Shown piece after piece: positions 1 to 8,200 of a stretch of DNA of 9,434 nucleotides. This stretch comes from Acidobacteriota bacterium (GTDB taxonomy: Bacteria > Acidobacteriota > Terriglobia > Terriglobales > Acidobacteriaceae). A program made the translations under genes and the position numbers. The notes beneath the pieces were generated by a model that saw nothing but the letters and a program-made list of their open reading frames with translations, searched no databases and was not told the DNA's origin. The first letter of the stretch is position 1; each line of letters opens with the position of its first letter. The DNA lies in NCBI GenBank assembly GCA_021810175.1, contig JAJZJJ010000068.1:1-9434 (forward strand). The letters run 5' to 3'.

Positions 1-1280
1 ACATAAAGCAGATCCTTCCAGCCATCGTTGTCAAAGTCGAGGAATCCAACGCCCCAGCCCAGAAACGGAATCGTGTCGCGCGCAATGCCCGTCTGGTAGC
101 TCACATCGGTGAAGTTCGCCTGCCCGTCGTTGTGGTACAGCACGTAGTAGTCGTCAGAGAAGTCCGTGGTCGCGATGTCCAGCCAGCCGTCGTTGTCGTA
201 ATCGGCCACCGCCACGCCCATCGTCGCCGTTTCGCGCCCGTCCTGATTCAGCGCAAAACCCGACGCGTAACTGTCGTCCTCGAACTTGCCATTGCCCTTG
301 TTCACGTAAAAATAATTCGGCGTCGAGTCATCGGAAACCGCGAGGTCCATCCTGCCGGTGTTTCCAAAGTTCGCAAACACCCCCTGAAACCCGTAGTACT
401 TGCTCGGATCGCTGACGCCGGCTTCCACGCTCACATCCGTGAACGTGCCATCGCCGTTGTTTTTGAACAGGTGATCCGGTTCGCCCTGCAGCCCGCGCGG
501 ACCGCACATCGTGGCCACGCCGCGGTAGTTGCAGAACGCATAAGAGACCGCCTTCGTGCCTGGAATCGGCGGGTTGTTCAGGTCATAGTGCACGTACCCG
601 GGCACAAAAAGGTCGAGCAGCCCGTCGCCGTTGTAGTCGCCCCAGGTCGCGCCCGTCGACCAGTTGCCGAGCGCCACGCCTGCCTTCTCGCCGATATCGG
701 TGAAGGTGCCGTCGTGGTTGTTCTTGTACAAACGGTTCTTGCCGAAGTTCGTCACGTACATGTCCGGCCAGCCGTCGTTGTCGAAATCACCCACCGCAAC
801 CCCGAATCCCCAGCGCTCGTTCAGCACGCCAGCCTTCTCGGCCACGTCAGTGAATGTGCCGTCGCGATTATTGTGAAACAGCGCCGCCCGCGGCGCCGGC
901 TCTTTGCCGTCCATCGCCTTGTAGGTCGACCCGTTCACCATGTAGATGTCGAGCCACCCGTCATTGTCGTAGTCGATCAGGCCCACGCCTGAGCCCGGAA
1001 CTTCAATGATGAACGTCTTCTGCGGCGTACCCATGTGGTGCTGAAACGTCGTCAGCCCCGCCTGCTGCGCCACGTTCTGGAAGACCACCGGCCCCGTCTT
1101 CACAAACCCGCCGGCTGTGATCGGCCGGTGCTCGGCATCATAAATTGCCTTATGAACACCTCCGGTGGCATTGCCTCCACCCATCCCGCCCTGCTGCGCA
1201 AGCCCTGGAATGGTGGACAGGTCAACGCCTGCTCCCATCAATGACGCAAGAAAACTCAATGTAAATACACGACGGTTCAC
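1..1280 (-). CDS. FG-GAP/VCBS-repeat beta-propeller protein, CRTAC1-like, 3' end outside the window
   Basis: Partial exported protein, 426 complete codons visible and the reading frame still open at the left edge. I start it at the GTG at 1280-1278: GGAG lies 8 nt upstream, and the product begins MNRRVFTLSFLAS, a twin-arginine-like signal (RR-x-F, then a hydrophobic stretch) ending near GLAQQ. An in-frame GTG at 1322 is possible, but an in-frame TGA lies just above it. Calcium-loop motifs of the form DxDxDG occur near residues 103 (DYDNDGWLD), 165 (DFDNDGWPD), 215 (DYNGDGLLD), 360 (DYDNDGWLD) and 415 (DFDNDGWKD). A degenerate one near 303 (ANFGNTGRMD) has lost its acidic residues. NNxDGTFTD segments recur between them, as is usual for FG-GAP propellers. 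Residues 250-264 (CNYRGVATMCGPRGL) match a two-cysteine insert typical of bacterial CRTAC1-type proteins. Family members often end in an ASPIC/UnbV domain, which would lie outside the window. It follows the cytochrome gene by 66 bp on the same strand and is probably co-transcribed. Its ligand or enzymatic role is unknown. Confidence 0.9.
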   Translation of the reverse strand, partial: MNRRVFTLSFLASLMGAGVDLSTIPGLAQQGGMGGGNATGGVHKAIYDAEHRPITAGGFVKTGPVVFQNVAQQAGLTTFQHHMGTPQKTFIIEVPGSGVGLIDYDNDGWLDIYMVNGSTYKAMDGKEPAPRAALFHNNRDGTFTDVAEKAGVLNERWGFGVAVGDFDNDGWPDMYVTNFGKNRLYKNNHDGTFTDIGEKAGVALGNWSTGATWGDYNGDGLLDLFVPGYVHYDLNNPPIPGTKAVSYAFCNYRGVATMCGPRGLQGEPDHLFKNNGDGTFTDVSVEAGVSDPSKYYGFQGVFANFGNTGRMDLAVSDDSTPNYFYVNKGNGKFEDDSYASGFALNQDGRETATMGVAVADYDNDGWLDIATTDFSDDYYVLYHNDGQANFTDVSYQTGIARDTIPFLGWGVGFLDFDNDGWKDLLY

Positions 1281-1346
1281 CTGGATTACTCCACAAAAAT
1301 TTGCTTTTTGGGTCAGTCTCACAATACGTCAGCGGCAGCACCCCTC

Positions 1347-3590
1347 TCAAGGCCGGTACTTTTTCGATGACGGTGTCTTCATCGCTTCCGCCTCCGTATG
1401 CACATGCCACGGCACGGCCACGTCAGAGATGTCGGGATGCCGCATATAGTATTGCTGCATCTCCACATCCGCCATCGGATCGTCCTTGTCATCGGCAAAG
1501 ATGGCTTCCTGTTGCTCTGACTTTTCCGCCTCTCCAAGCCGCCGGTAAAGAATTCCCAGGATATAGTGCGCTGAAAGGCTGTCCGGATCGATCTTCTGCA
1601 CTTCCAGGTACTGTGCCTCGGCCAGCTTGTAGTGGTGCTCCTGGTAGTAGCTGAAGCCCAGTTCACGATGAATGTCACGCGAAAGCGGAAACAGCTTCTC
1701 GGCCTTCTCCAGGTTCGCCACCGCTCCCGTCATGTTACCCAGGTTCCGGAAGGTAAGAGCCTGCCAGTAGAGCGTCCGCGCGCGGCTGATGGGGGACGGA
1801 TTCATCGTCAGCGCCTTGGCCAGATACTTCGCCGCCTCGCCGTATTTCTCCCAGTTGTAGTACGCAATCCCGATATTCGCCCACGCACGATCGTAATTTG
1901 GCCGCAGGGCTGCCACATGTTCAAAAGCCGCCACCGCCTCGCCATACTGCTGCTCGGCAATCAGGGTAATCCCAAAGTCGTTCCACCGCATCCAGTCTGG
2001 ATTATCCCTTGGCTCCGGTGGAACCGGTTTGTTCTCGCCCAGGTAGAACGTCCGTGTCCGCGAAGCCATCACCGTGATCGGCAGCGGCTTGTGATTCTTG
2101 CCCCACACCCAGTCGGCAAAGGCCTCATCGAAATGACGGTAATTCACCCGCGCCGTCACCGTAAACGGCCCGGGATCATTCGGCGGTATCTGGAACTGGT
2201 ACCGTACCAGCGTCGAACTGCCCGACTGGATCGTGTATTGGATCGCTTTCGTGTGGCTGCGCCACACCTCATGGTGAACCAGCAGGTGGCCGTTCTTGTT
2301 GAGCAGCAGCGCCAGGAAGGTGTATGCATGTGGATCGACGTACCCATTGGGCTCGATGCCGCCGCTGTTCATAATCACGCGGCCTTTGGCATCCCTCACC
2401 ACGAACTGCACCCAGCTTTCGAGAATGTCCCGCTGCTCCGGCACCAGCGAATGGCCGATTCCCTGGTTCTGAATCACCACCGCAACCTGCACCGTGTCCT
2501 TCGCCTTCAGCGTGAACGGCGCCGAGCCCAGCGGAGCAATCCACTGCTTGCTCCCGTTCAGCCGCATGCCAAAGATGTCCACGTTCAGCGTCGGATGCTC
2601 CTTGCCCTCCAGGTGCTCCTCGGTCAGCTTGAGTTGCTTCTTGTAGTGGTAGTACCAGGGCATTTCCGTGTTGCCGCCAATCCATCGGTGCGACATGATC
2701 ATGCCGTGCTGTTTCGCACGATCCGGCCGCCATGCCTTCACCATCGGCATGTGGCAGTTCTGGCAGACCAGCTGCGGCTTGGTATAAAACGGCAGCGGAG
2801 ACTGGTGCGAGAATGACGACTCCTGCCACTCGTTGTAGAGCGTGATCGCAGGCAGCCACTTGTAGTGGTTCAGCGAGCGCGGAATATCCGCCTCATGACA
2901 CGCCGCGCAATACTGCGGCGACTTGTAAAACGGCTTCATCACTGCCGCGATGTGCCGCTTCACATGCTTCATGATCTCGCTGTAGGGCACTTCGCCCGGA
3001 ATCGGGTTCCCGTTCTTGTCCAGCAGCGCCGTTGGCACGCCCATCACATACGAACCCACTCCATACGTCGGCTTCACTTCCACGATCGAGTGGCACACCG
3101 AGCAGGTCACGCCCTCATTGTTGTACCAGGTGGCGTGGCTCACCGGATTCGGCGTCAGGCTTCCGCTCAGCAACGCAATCGGGTTGTGGCAGGCCTCGCA
3201 GTGACGGGCGTAGTAAACCCCCTTGGTCCGCTTGAGCAGGTTCACATTCTTCACATACGCCGGCTCGCGGAACGAGTTCGCATGCAGCGACTGCCGCCAC
3301 TCGTGATAGGTCGCCATGTGGCAGTGCTCGCAATATTCGGCTGTCGGAAACGTCCCCGGCTGGATGAACTGCCCATTCCAGGTGCCGGCATAGCTGGGCA
3401 AAAACGGCTTGTCCTTCCCGAAGGGGTACAGATACGTCTGCTGCACCTTCGCCGAGTAGGCGCTTTCCGCTCCGGCGGTGGTGGGTACCGGTCTTGATCC
3501 GGCATGGGTCGACCGCAGGAACAAAATGGTGCAACCTGCGAAAATGGTGAGCGTCGCAATGGCCTGAAAAATGATTCTGCGTGACTGCAT
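1347..3590 (-). CDS. Pentahaem c-type cytochrome with beta-rich middle domain and C-terminal TPR repeats
   Basis: Predicted membrane-anchored or periplasmic electron-transfer protein of 747 residues. I chose the ATG at 3590 (MQSRRIIFQ...) because it opens directly onto a hydrophobic segment (about residues 6-25). A TTG at 3653 would only add 21 non-signal residues. No good Shine-Dalgarno is visible at either start. Five CxxCH haem-binding motifs lie near residues 87 (CEHCH), 131 (CEACH), 163 (CSVCH), 228 (CAACH) and 276 (CQNCHMP). The segments EWRQSLHANSF (about 97) and EWQESSFSHQ (about 254), together with CHMP, resemble haem-ligand regions of the cytochrome c554/HAO/NrfA-like multihaem clan. 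No CxxCK motif typical of the NrfA catalytic haem is present, so nitrite reduction is not supported. Residues about 355-520 form a beta-rich domain with GIGHSLVPEQRD, as seen after the haem region in related proteins. Residues about 532-700 hold five TPRs (for example YGEAVAAFEHVAALRPNYDRA), which suggest a protein partner. The FG-GAP gene lies 66 bp downstream and is the obvious candidate. Substrate and redox partner are unknown. Confidence 0.92.
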   Translation of the reverse strand: MQSRRIIFQAIATLTIFAGCTILFLRSTHAGSRPVPTTAGAESAYSAKVQQTYLYPFGKDKPFLPSYAGTWNGQFIQPGTFPTAEYCEHCHMATYHEWRQSLHANSFREPAYVKNVNLLKRTKGVYYARHCEACHNPIALLSGSLTPNPVSHATWYNNEGVTCSVCHSIVEVKPTYGVGSYVMGVPTALLDKNGNPIPGEVPYSEIMKHVKRHIAAVMKPFYKSPQYCAACHEADIPRSLNHYKWLPAITLYNEWQESSFSHQSPLPFYTKPQLVCQNCHMPMVKAWRPDRAKQHGMIMSHRWIGGNTEMPWYYHYKKQLKLTEEHLEGKEHPTLNVDIFGMRLNGSKQWIAPLGSAPFTLKAKDTVQVAVVIQNQGIGHSLVPEQRDILESWVQFVVRDAKGRVIMNSGGIEPNGYVDPHAYTFLALLLNKNGHLLVHHEVWRSHTKAIQYTIQSGSSTLVRYQFQIPPNDPGPFTVTARVNYRHFDEAFADWVWGKNHKPLPITVMASRTRTFYLGENKPVPPEPRDNPDWMRWNDFGITLIAEQQYGEAVAAFEHVAALRPNYDRAWANIGIAYYNWEKYGEAAKYLAKALTMNPSPISRARTLYWQALTFRNLGNMTGAVANLEKAEKLFPLSRDIHRELGFSYYQEHHYKLAEAQYLEVQKIDPDSLSAHYILGILYRRLGEAEKSEQQEAIFADDKDDPMADVEMQQYYMRHPDISDVAVPWHVHTEAEAMKTPSSKKYRP

Positions 3591-3701
3591 ATGGTTTTTA
3601 CGGGCTGAGGGATAACGTGATGGAATGTACAGGATTACAACCACCCCGAGCAATGCGAAAAAACGCGTGCTAACACAGAAGATGACGGCACTTTTCGAGA
3701 A

Positions 3702-3716
3702 ACAAACCGCGGTTGT
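3702..3716. promoter_or_regulatory. Imperfect palindrome in the divergent intergenic region (candidate operator)
   Basis: The sequence ACAAACCGCGGTTGT is a 14-bp palindrome (ACAACCGCGGTTGT) with one extra A. Its core AACCGCGGTT (3705-3714) is perfect. It sits between the divergent cytochrome and Asp-box genes, 24 bp centre-to-centre from the second palindrome. A transcription-factor site is an inference; no regulator gene is visible in the window. Confidence 0.3.
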
Positions 3717-3724
3717 AGAAAGAA

Positions 3725-3742
3725 CTCATACTTAAGTTTGAG
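3725..3742. promoter_or_regulatory. 18-bp near-perfect palindrome upstream of the Asp-box gene (candidate operator)
   Basis: CTCATACTTAAGTTTGAG pairs with its own reverse complement at 16 of 18 positions (one T:T mismatch pair). It ends 29 bp before the ATG at 3772, about where a promoter or the start of the transcript would lie. That position would suit repression of the plus-strand gene. I could not place convincing -35/-10 boxes in this 181-bp region for either direction. Confidence 0.35.
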
Positions 3743-3771
3743 ATTGACCCATCCCGCAAAGGAGCTGCTCC

Positions 3772-5118
3772 ATGAGGCCCATCCGCTGCCTTCGTTTTGC
3801 GCTCGTAAACCTTGTGACCATCGCGGTCTGCGCCTTGCCCGCTTTAGGGCAAAAACTGCTGCCGCCGCCCGGTGGCCACGTCTTTACGCTCACACCAACT
3901 CCCGGCCACTTCACAGAGCCCGGAGTCGCTGTCAATCCCAGGAATCCCACGCAGGTTGTCGTGGTCTACCAGTTCACCGCCGCGGCAGCCTACACGCGCA
4001 ATGGCGGCAAAACCTGGCAGCTCGCCACCGGCGTTCCGCCCCCCAACTACAAGATGTCCGGCGATGTCTCCATCGCTTTTGACAACCAGGGCCACGCTAT
4101 CTACGACTGCATCGCCTTTGACAAGCTCGGCACCTTCAACTACTGGGCGCACGGAGCCACCCGCAATGGCATCTTCGACCGCCGCTCACTGGACGGCGGC
4201 AAGATCTGGCAGCCCACGCTCCACACCGTCAGCGCATGGCCCACCGAGCCCGGCATCCCCTTTGAAGACAAGCCATACATCGTCGCCGACAACAGCCACA
4301 GCAAATATGCCGGTAACCTCTACATTGGCTGGACGCGCTGGACTCTGACCGACTCGCGCATGCTGCTCTCTCGCTCCACGGACGATGGCCGCACCTGGTC
4401 CAGGCCGATTGAAATCTCTCACGACCGCGGCCTGCCGCGCGACGATAACGGCGCGCTCGAAGGCTTTGACGGTGCTGTCGGCCCCGACGGCACGCTCTAC
4501 GCCGTGTGGGCGCACACCAACCGCATCGACTTCACCGAGTCGCACGATGGCGGCAGGACCTTCACCACCTCGCACCCCATCGTCCACACCGCGCCCACCA
4601 TGTTTGCCGTGCAGGGCATGGACCGTGCCAATGGCTTCCCGCAGATCGCCATTGATCCGCGCGGCGGCCCGCAAGGCGGCCCCATCTACGTCTCGTGGAG
4701 CGACTACCGCAACGGCGAAGTCGATGTCTTCCTCATTCGCTCTACCGACCACGGCCAGACATGGTCGCAGCCCATCAAGGTCAACACCGACCCCATCCAC
4801 GATGGCGCAGATCATTTCTTCCAGTGGATGGCCGTTGACCCCGTCACCGGCGCCGTGAACCTCGTCTTTTACGACCGTCGCGAAGATCCCGCCAATCGGC
4901 AGCAGATCGTCATCCTGGCACGCTCCACCGACGGGGGCAAAACCTTCCGCAACTACGCCTGGACGGATCAGCCCTTCAACCCTCACGGCGTCTTCATGGG
5001 CGACTACCTCGGCCTCGCCGCTTATGGAAACAAAGTCTACGGCGCATGGCCCATTCATCCCGCCGGCGCTAAAGGAACCCTCCTGCAGGTCGGCGTCGCC
5101 AACTTCAACCGCAAGTAA
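3772..5118 (+). CDS. Secreted Asp-box (BNR-repeat) sialidase-like beta-propeller protein
   Basis: A 448-residue exported protein. The start is well fixed: AAAGGAG lies 7 nt before the ATG, and the product opens with a signal peptide (positive MRPIRCLR, hydrophobic core, likely cleavage after ALG at residues 24-26). Six Asp-box motifs (SxDxGxTW) lie near residues 75 (TRNGGKTW), 139 (SLDGGKIW), 202 (STDDGRTW), 257 (SHDGGRTF), 324 (STDHGQTW) and 385 (STDGGKTF). This fits a six-bladed propeller of the sialidase/BNR superfamily. VFYDRREDP (365-373) and FMGDYLGLA (408-416) are recurring motifs of proteins annotated as exo-alpha-sialidase. However, no FRIP/RIP motif of true sialidases is present, and I could not assign an arginine triad, so glycosidase activity is not shown. 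The gene stands alone on this strand and converges on the 1,059-residue Asp-box gene. It has no clear plus-strand terminator of its own. A carbohydrate-binding, hydrolytic or purely structural role remains open. Confidence 0.88.
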   Translation: MRPIRCLRFALVNLVTIAVCALPALGQKLLPPPGGHVFTLTPTPGHFTEPGVAVNPRNPTQVVVVYQFTAAAAYTRNGGKTWQLATGVPPPNYKMSGDVSIAFDNQGHAIYDCIAFDKLGTFNYWAHGATRNGIFDRRSLDGGKIWQPTLHTVSAWPTEPGIPFEDKPYIVADNSHSKYAGNLYIGWTRWTLTDSRMLLSRSTDDGRTWSRPIEISHDRGLPRDDNGALEGFDGAVGPDGTLYAVWAHTNRIDFTESHDGGRTFTTSHPIVHTAPTMFAVQGMDRANGFPQIAIDPRGGPQGGPIYVSWSDYRNGEVDVFLIRSTDHGQTWSQPIKVNTDPIHDGADHFFQWMAVDPVTGAVNLVFYDRREDPANRQQIVILARSTDGGKTFRNYAWTDQPFNPHGVFMGDYLGLAAYGNKVYGAWPIHPAGAKGTLLQVGVANFNRK

Positions 5119-5142
5119 CCCGCTCCAGACCAATCCATCCGC

Positions 5143-5181
5143 AAAAAAATCACCCCATACCTCGTCAGAGATATGGGGTGA
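5143..5181 (-). terminator. Rho-independent terminator for the minus-strand Vps10-like gene
   Basis: A perfect 10-bp inverted repeat, TCACCCCATA (5150-5159) and TATGGGGTGA (5172-5181), encloses a 12-nt loop. Read on the minus strand, the hairpin is followed at once by seven T residues (the A-run at 5143-5149), the classic intrinsic-terminator layout. It lies 61-100 bp after the minus-strand stop at 5243. On the plus strand the hairpin is followed by AAATTGCATT, with no T-tract, so it should act weakly or not at all on the convergent gene ending at 5118. Confidence 0.85.
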
Positions 5182-5191
5182 AATTGCATTG

Positions 5192-5206
5192 GCGTGCGCA
5201 GCACGC
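5192..5206. other. Short GC-rich hairpin in the convergent intergenic region
   Basis: GCGTGC and GCACGC form a perfect 6-bp stem around a GCA loop. On the plus strand the stem is followed by GTTTGCC, a poor T-tract. It could contribute to stopping plus-strand transcripts from the gene ending at 5118, but a chance structure in GC-rich DNA is just as likely. Confidence 0.25.
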
Positions 5207-5242
5207 GTTTGCCTGGACGGCGAGTCCCGTGCGCCGAGCACC

Positions 5243-8200
5243 TTACCGCGTCATCAGGTAATGCACCTGCTGCTCGATTTCGGCAATCGCCACCGGCTGC
5301 AGTTGATGGCTCTTGAGTGCCAAATTCAACTTCGCCAACGGACCATGCTTCAACTGCTCCCACTCGGCTGCCCGTGCCGTCACTTCGCGTGAAGCACTGG
5401 CACTCAGCGCCAACGCCTGGTCCGTTGGTGTGCGGTCGCCGCCTTCAATGGCGCCCAGCGCGGCAAAGAGATCCCCGTTGGCCAGCGCCAGCCCCGGATT
5501 GCCTTCGTTGCCGTGCAGGATATCTTCCACGCTCCCCTGCACCGCCTTCACCTGCGCCAGCAGACCGGCGCTTGCCACATCCTGCGACTTCGCCAGTTCC
5601 GCCAGCTTCACCTGCACGGAATTGATCTCCGCCAGCGCCCTGCGGCTCACCAGCGTCTGCTTCCATGCCCGCGTGCCCGCGTCGAACTGCGCCTGCAACT
5701 CGGCCGGTGTCGCCGGACTGTTCGGATCCATCACCACCGTCAGCGGTTCCGTCTGGCTTACCCCATCGACCGTCAGTGTCACCTCGTACTTGCCAGGCAG
5801 CACATGCGGACCATTCGGTGCGCGCCTGCTGTGGTCGTCAGCATCCTTCTTCTTGCTGCCGGTTGCACCCCAAAGCAGATCCCACACAAACCGGTGCTCG
5901 CCCGGCGTGCTCACAATGCGCTGTGGCTTTGGGAACCACCGCGCGGCAATCGGCAGAGGCGGCCGCGGCAGCGGCGGCGGTTCGTTGCTGGAGAAGCGCC
6001 GCACCACCTGGCCCTCCGCATCGCGAATCGTCAGCGTCACCCGATTCTCGTTGGCCGGCAGGTAATAGTCCAGAATCGCCCCGTTTGGCGGATTCTTCGC
6101 CGTCGGCACCTCGGGCGGCAGCGGCGTGCCCGGAAACGAATCATTGTCAATCCGGTAAGCCGGCTCCGGCGGAAACAGCATCGCTTTCGCCGTCGAAGTC
6201 TCCGCGCTCAGGTGCCGCAGCGGCGTCATGTCGTCCAGAATCCACATCGACCGCCCATGCGTCGCCACAATCAGGTCGTTGTCGTGCACCACCATGTCGC
6301 GCACCGAGCTCACCGGCAGATTCAACTGCAGTGACTGCCACTGGTTGCCGCCGTTAAAGCTCACGTAGATGCCGAACTCCGTGCCCGCAAACAGCAGGTT
6401 TGGCGACTTGGGATCTTCCCGCACGGCCCGCACAAAATGCCTCGCTGGAATCCCCTTCGTGATCAGCGTCCACGTCTTGCCGTAGTCCGTGGTGCGGTAG
6501 AGGTACGGCGTCGTGTCCATCATCCGGTGCCGATCCACCGCCGCCCAGGCCTCACCCTTGTCAAAGTACGAGGCCTCGATCATCGAAATGCAGCTCCATG
6601 GCTTCAGCCCCGGCGGAGTCACATTCTTCCACGTCTTGCCGCCGTCCAGCGTCAGGTGGATCAGCCCCGTATTGCTCCCCGCCCAGATTTCGTTGGCATC
6701 CAGCGGCGAAGGCGCAATCGAGTTCACCACGCCGTATCCGGCCTTGATCGCCTCTTCCGGCGTCGGCGTTGTACCCGGCTTCACGTATGGCCGCGGCGTC
6801 ACCGCGCCCGTCAAATCCGGACTGATCTCCTCCCAGTGCAGCCCGCCGTCCATCGACTTCATCACGTACTGCGTGCCCAGGTACAGCGCATGCTTGTCCA
6901 CCGGGGAAAATACCAGTGGCGGCGTCCACGGATCGCGATACTTCCAGGTATTGATATCCGAAATGCTGAAGCCCTGCCCCGGATCCGGCGAAATGTCCTG
7001 CGAAAGCGAAGTCTTCCGGTTCCAGCGTGTCACCGTCCCGTAGGTGTCCGTCTCATAAATCACGTTCGGATTCAGCGGATCAGGCGCAATGTAGCCAGCC
7101 TCGCTGCCGCCCGCCGGAAACCAGTCCCGCGGCGTAATCTGCCCGTGATTGGTCCGGCTGTATACGCCCACGCTGCCGCTGTCCTGCTGCGCCGCGTACA
7201 CCACGTAGGGAAACTGGTCGTTCGTGATCACATGATAGAGCTGCGCTGTCGGCTGGTTGTACCAGGGCGTCCATGTCTTGCCGCCGTCCAGGCTCAGCGT
7301 CGTTCCCTGGTCGGTTCCCAGAATCATCGAATCGGAATTCTTCGGATCCACCCAGATCTGGTGGTAGTCATCCCCGCCCGGCGCGCCCCGCACAATCGTC
7401 AGCGTCTTGCCGCCGTCGGCCAGTTTGTACATCGCAACGTTCGGCACGTACACCACGTCCGGATGCTGCGGGTCCACCGTGATCGAATCGAAATACCAAT
7501 CCCGGCTCGTCAGCCGTGGATCGTTGTTCACCAGCGTCCACGAGTTGCCGCCATCATCCGAGCGATAAACCCCGGAGAGCTTCGGCACACTCGTCTTCAC
7601 CACCGCATAGACCAGCCGCCCATCCGGTGCCACGGCCACGCCCGGCCGGCCCCAGACGCCGCCCGGCAGTCCATGCCCGGTAATCCGCGTCCACGTCTTG
7701 CCCGCATCCGTCGAGCGATACAGTCCCGTGCCGGGCCCCTTGATCGGCGGATATGTCGTCCACGGTGGACGATGCGCATTCCACGTCCCCGCAAACAGCA
7801 CGTTGGGCTTGTCCTCGGCAATCGCCAGATCGCTGATGCCCACGCTCGGTCCCTTGTACAGCACGTGCTGCCACGTCCTGCCGCCGTCGACTGACTTGTA
7901 GACGCCGCGTTCCGGGCTCGGCCCGTACGCATCGCCCAGCACGCCCACGTACACAATCTTCGCGTTGTCTGGATCCACCACCACCCGGCTGATCTGCTTC
8001 GAGTCCGTCAGCCCGACGTGCGTCCATGTCCTGCCCGCGTTCGTCGACCTGTACACGCCATCGCCCGAAGCCAGGTCCGAGCGGATATCCGACTCGCCCG
8101 TGCCCACATAAATCACGTTCGGATCCGACGGCGCCACCTCAATCGCGCCAATCGAAGCCACCGGCTCGTGATCAAATACGGGTTTCCACACCGTTCCCGC

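Noticed and set aside
132..992. 286-codon open frame on the plus strand over the FG-GAP gene
   Set aside because: It is rich in V, R and H and complementary to the repeated DxDxDG codons of the minus-strand gene.
1294..1310. AT-only inverted repeat CAAAAA/TTTTTG between the cytochrome and FG-GAP genes
   Set aside because: A six-bp stem with five A:T pairs is too weak for a terminator, and it lies just upstream of the ribosome-binding site of the next gene.
1632..2816. 394-codon open frame on the plus strand, opposite the cytochrome gene
   Set aside because: It is rich in Arg, His and Val with no domain. It mirrors the GC-biased codons of the cytochrome on the other strand, whose haem motifs and TPRs are unambiguous.
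3772..5118. Annotation as a true sialidase
   Set aside because: Only Asp-boxes and propeller architecture are visible. There is no FRIP/RIP motif or assignable arginine triad.
4186..5241. 351-codon open frame on the minus strand, opposite the 448-residue propeller gene
   Set aside because: It is an antisense shadow of the Asp-box gene, crosses the terminator hairpin and has no ribosome-binding site or recognisable domain.
6437..7894. 485-codon open frame on the plus strand, opposite the Vps10-like gene
   Set aside because: It is an antisense shadow with repetitive R/H/V composition. The minus strand carries the Asp-box repeats.
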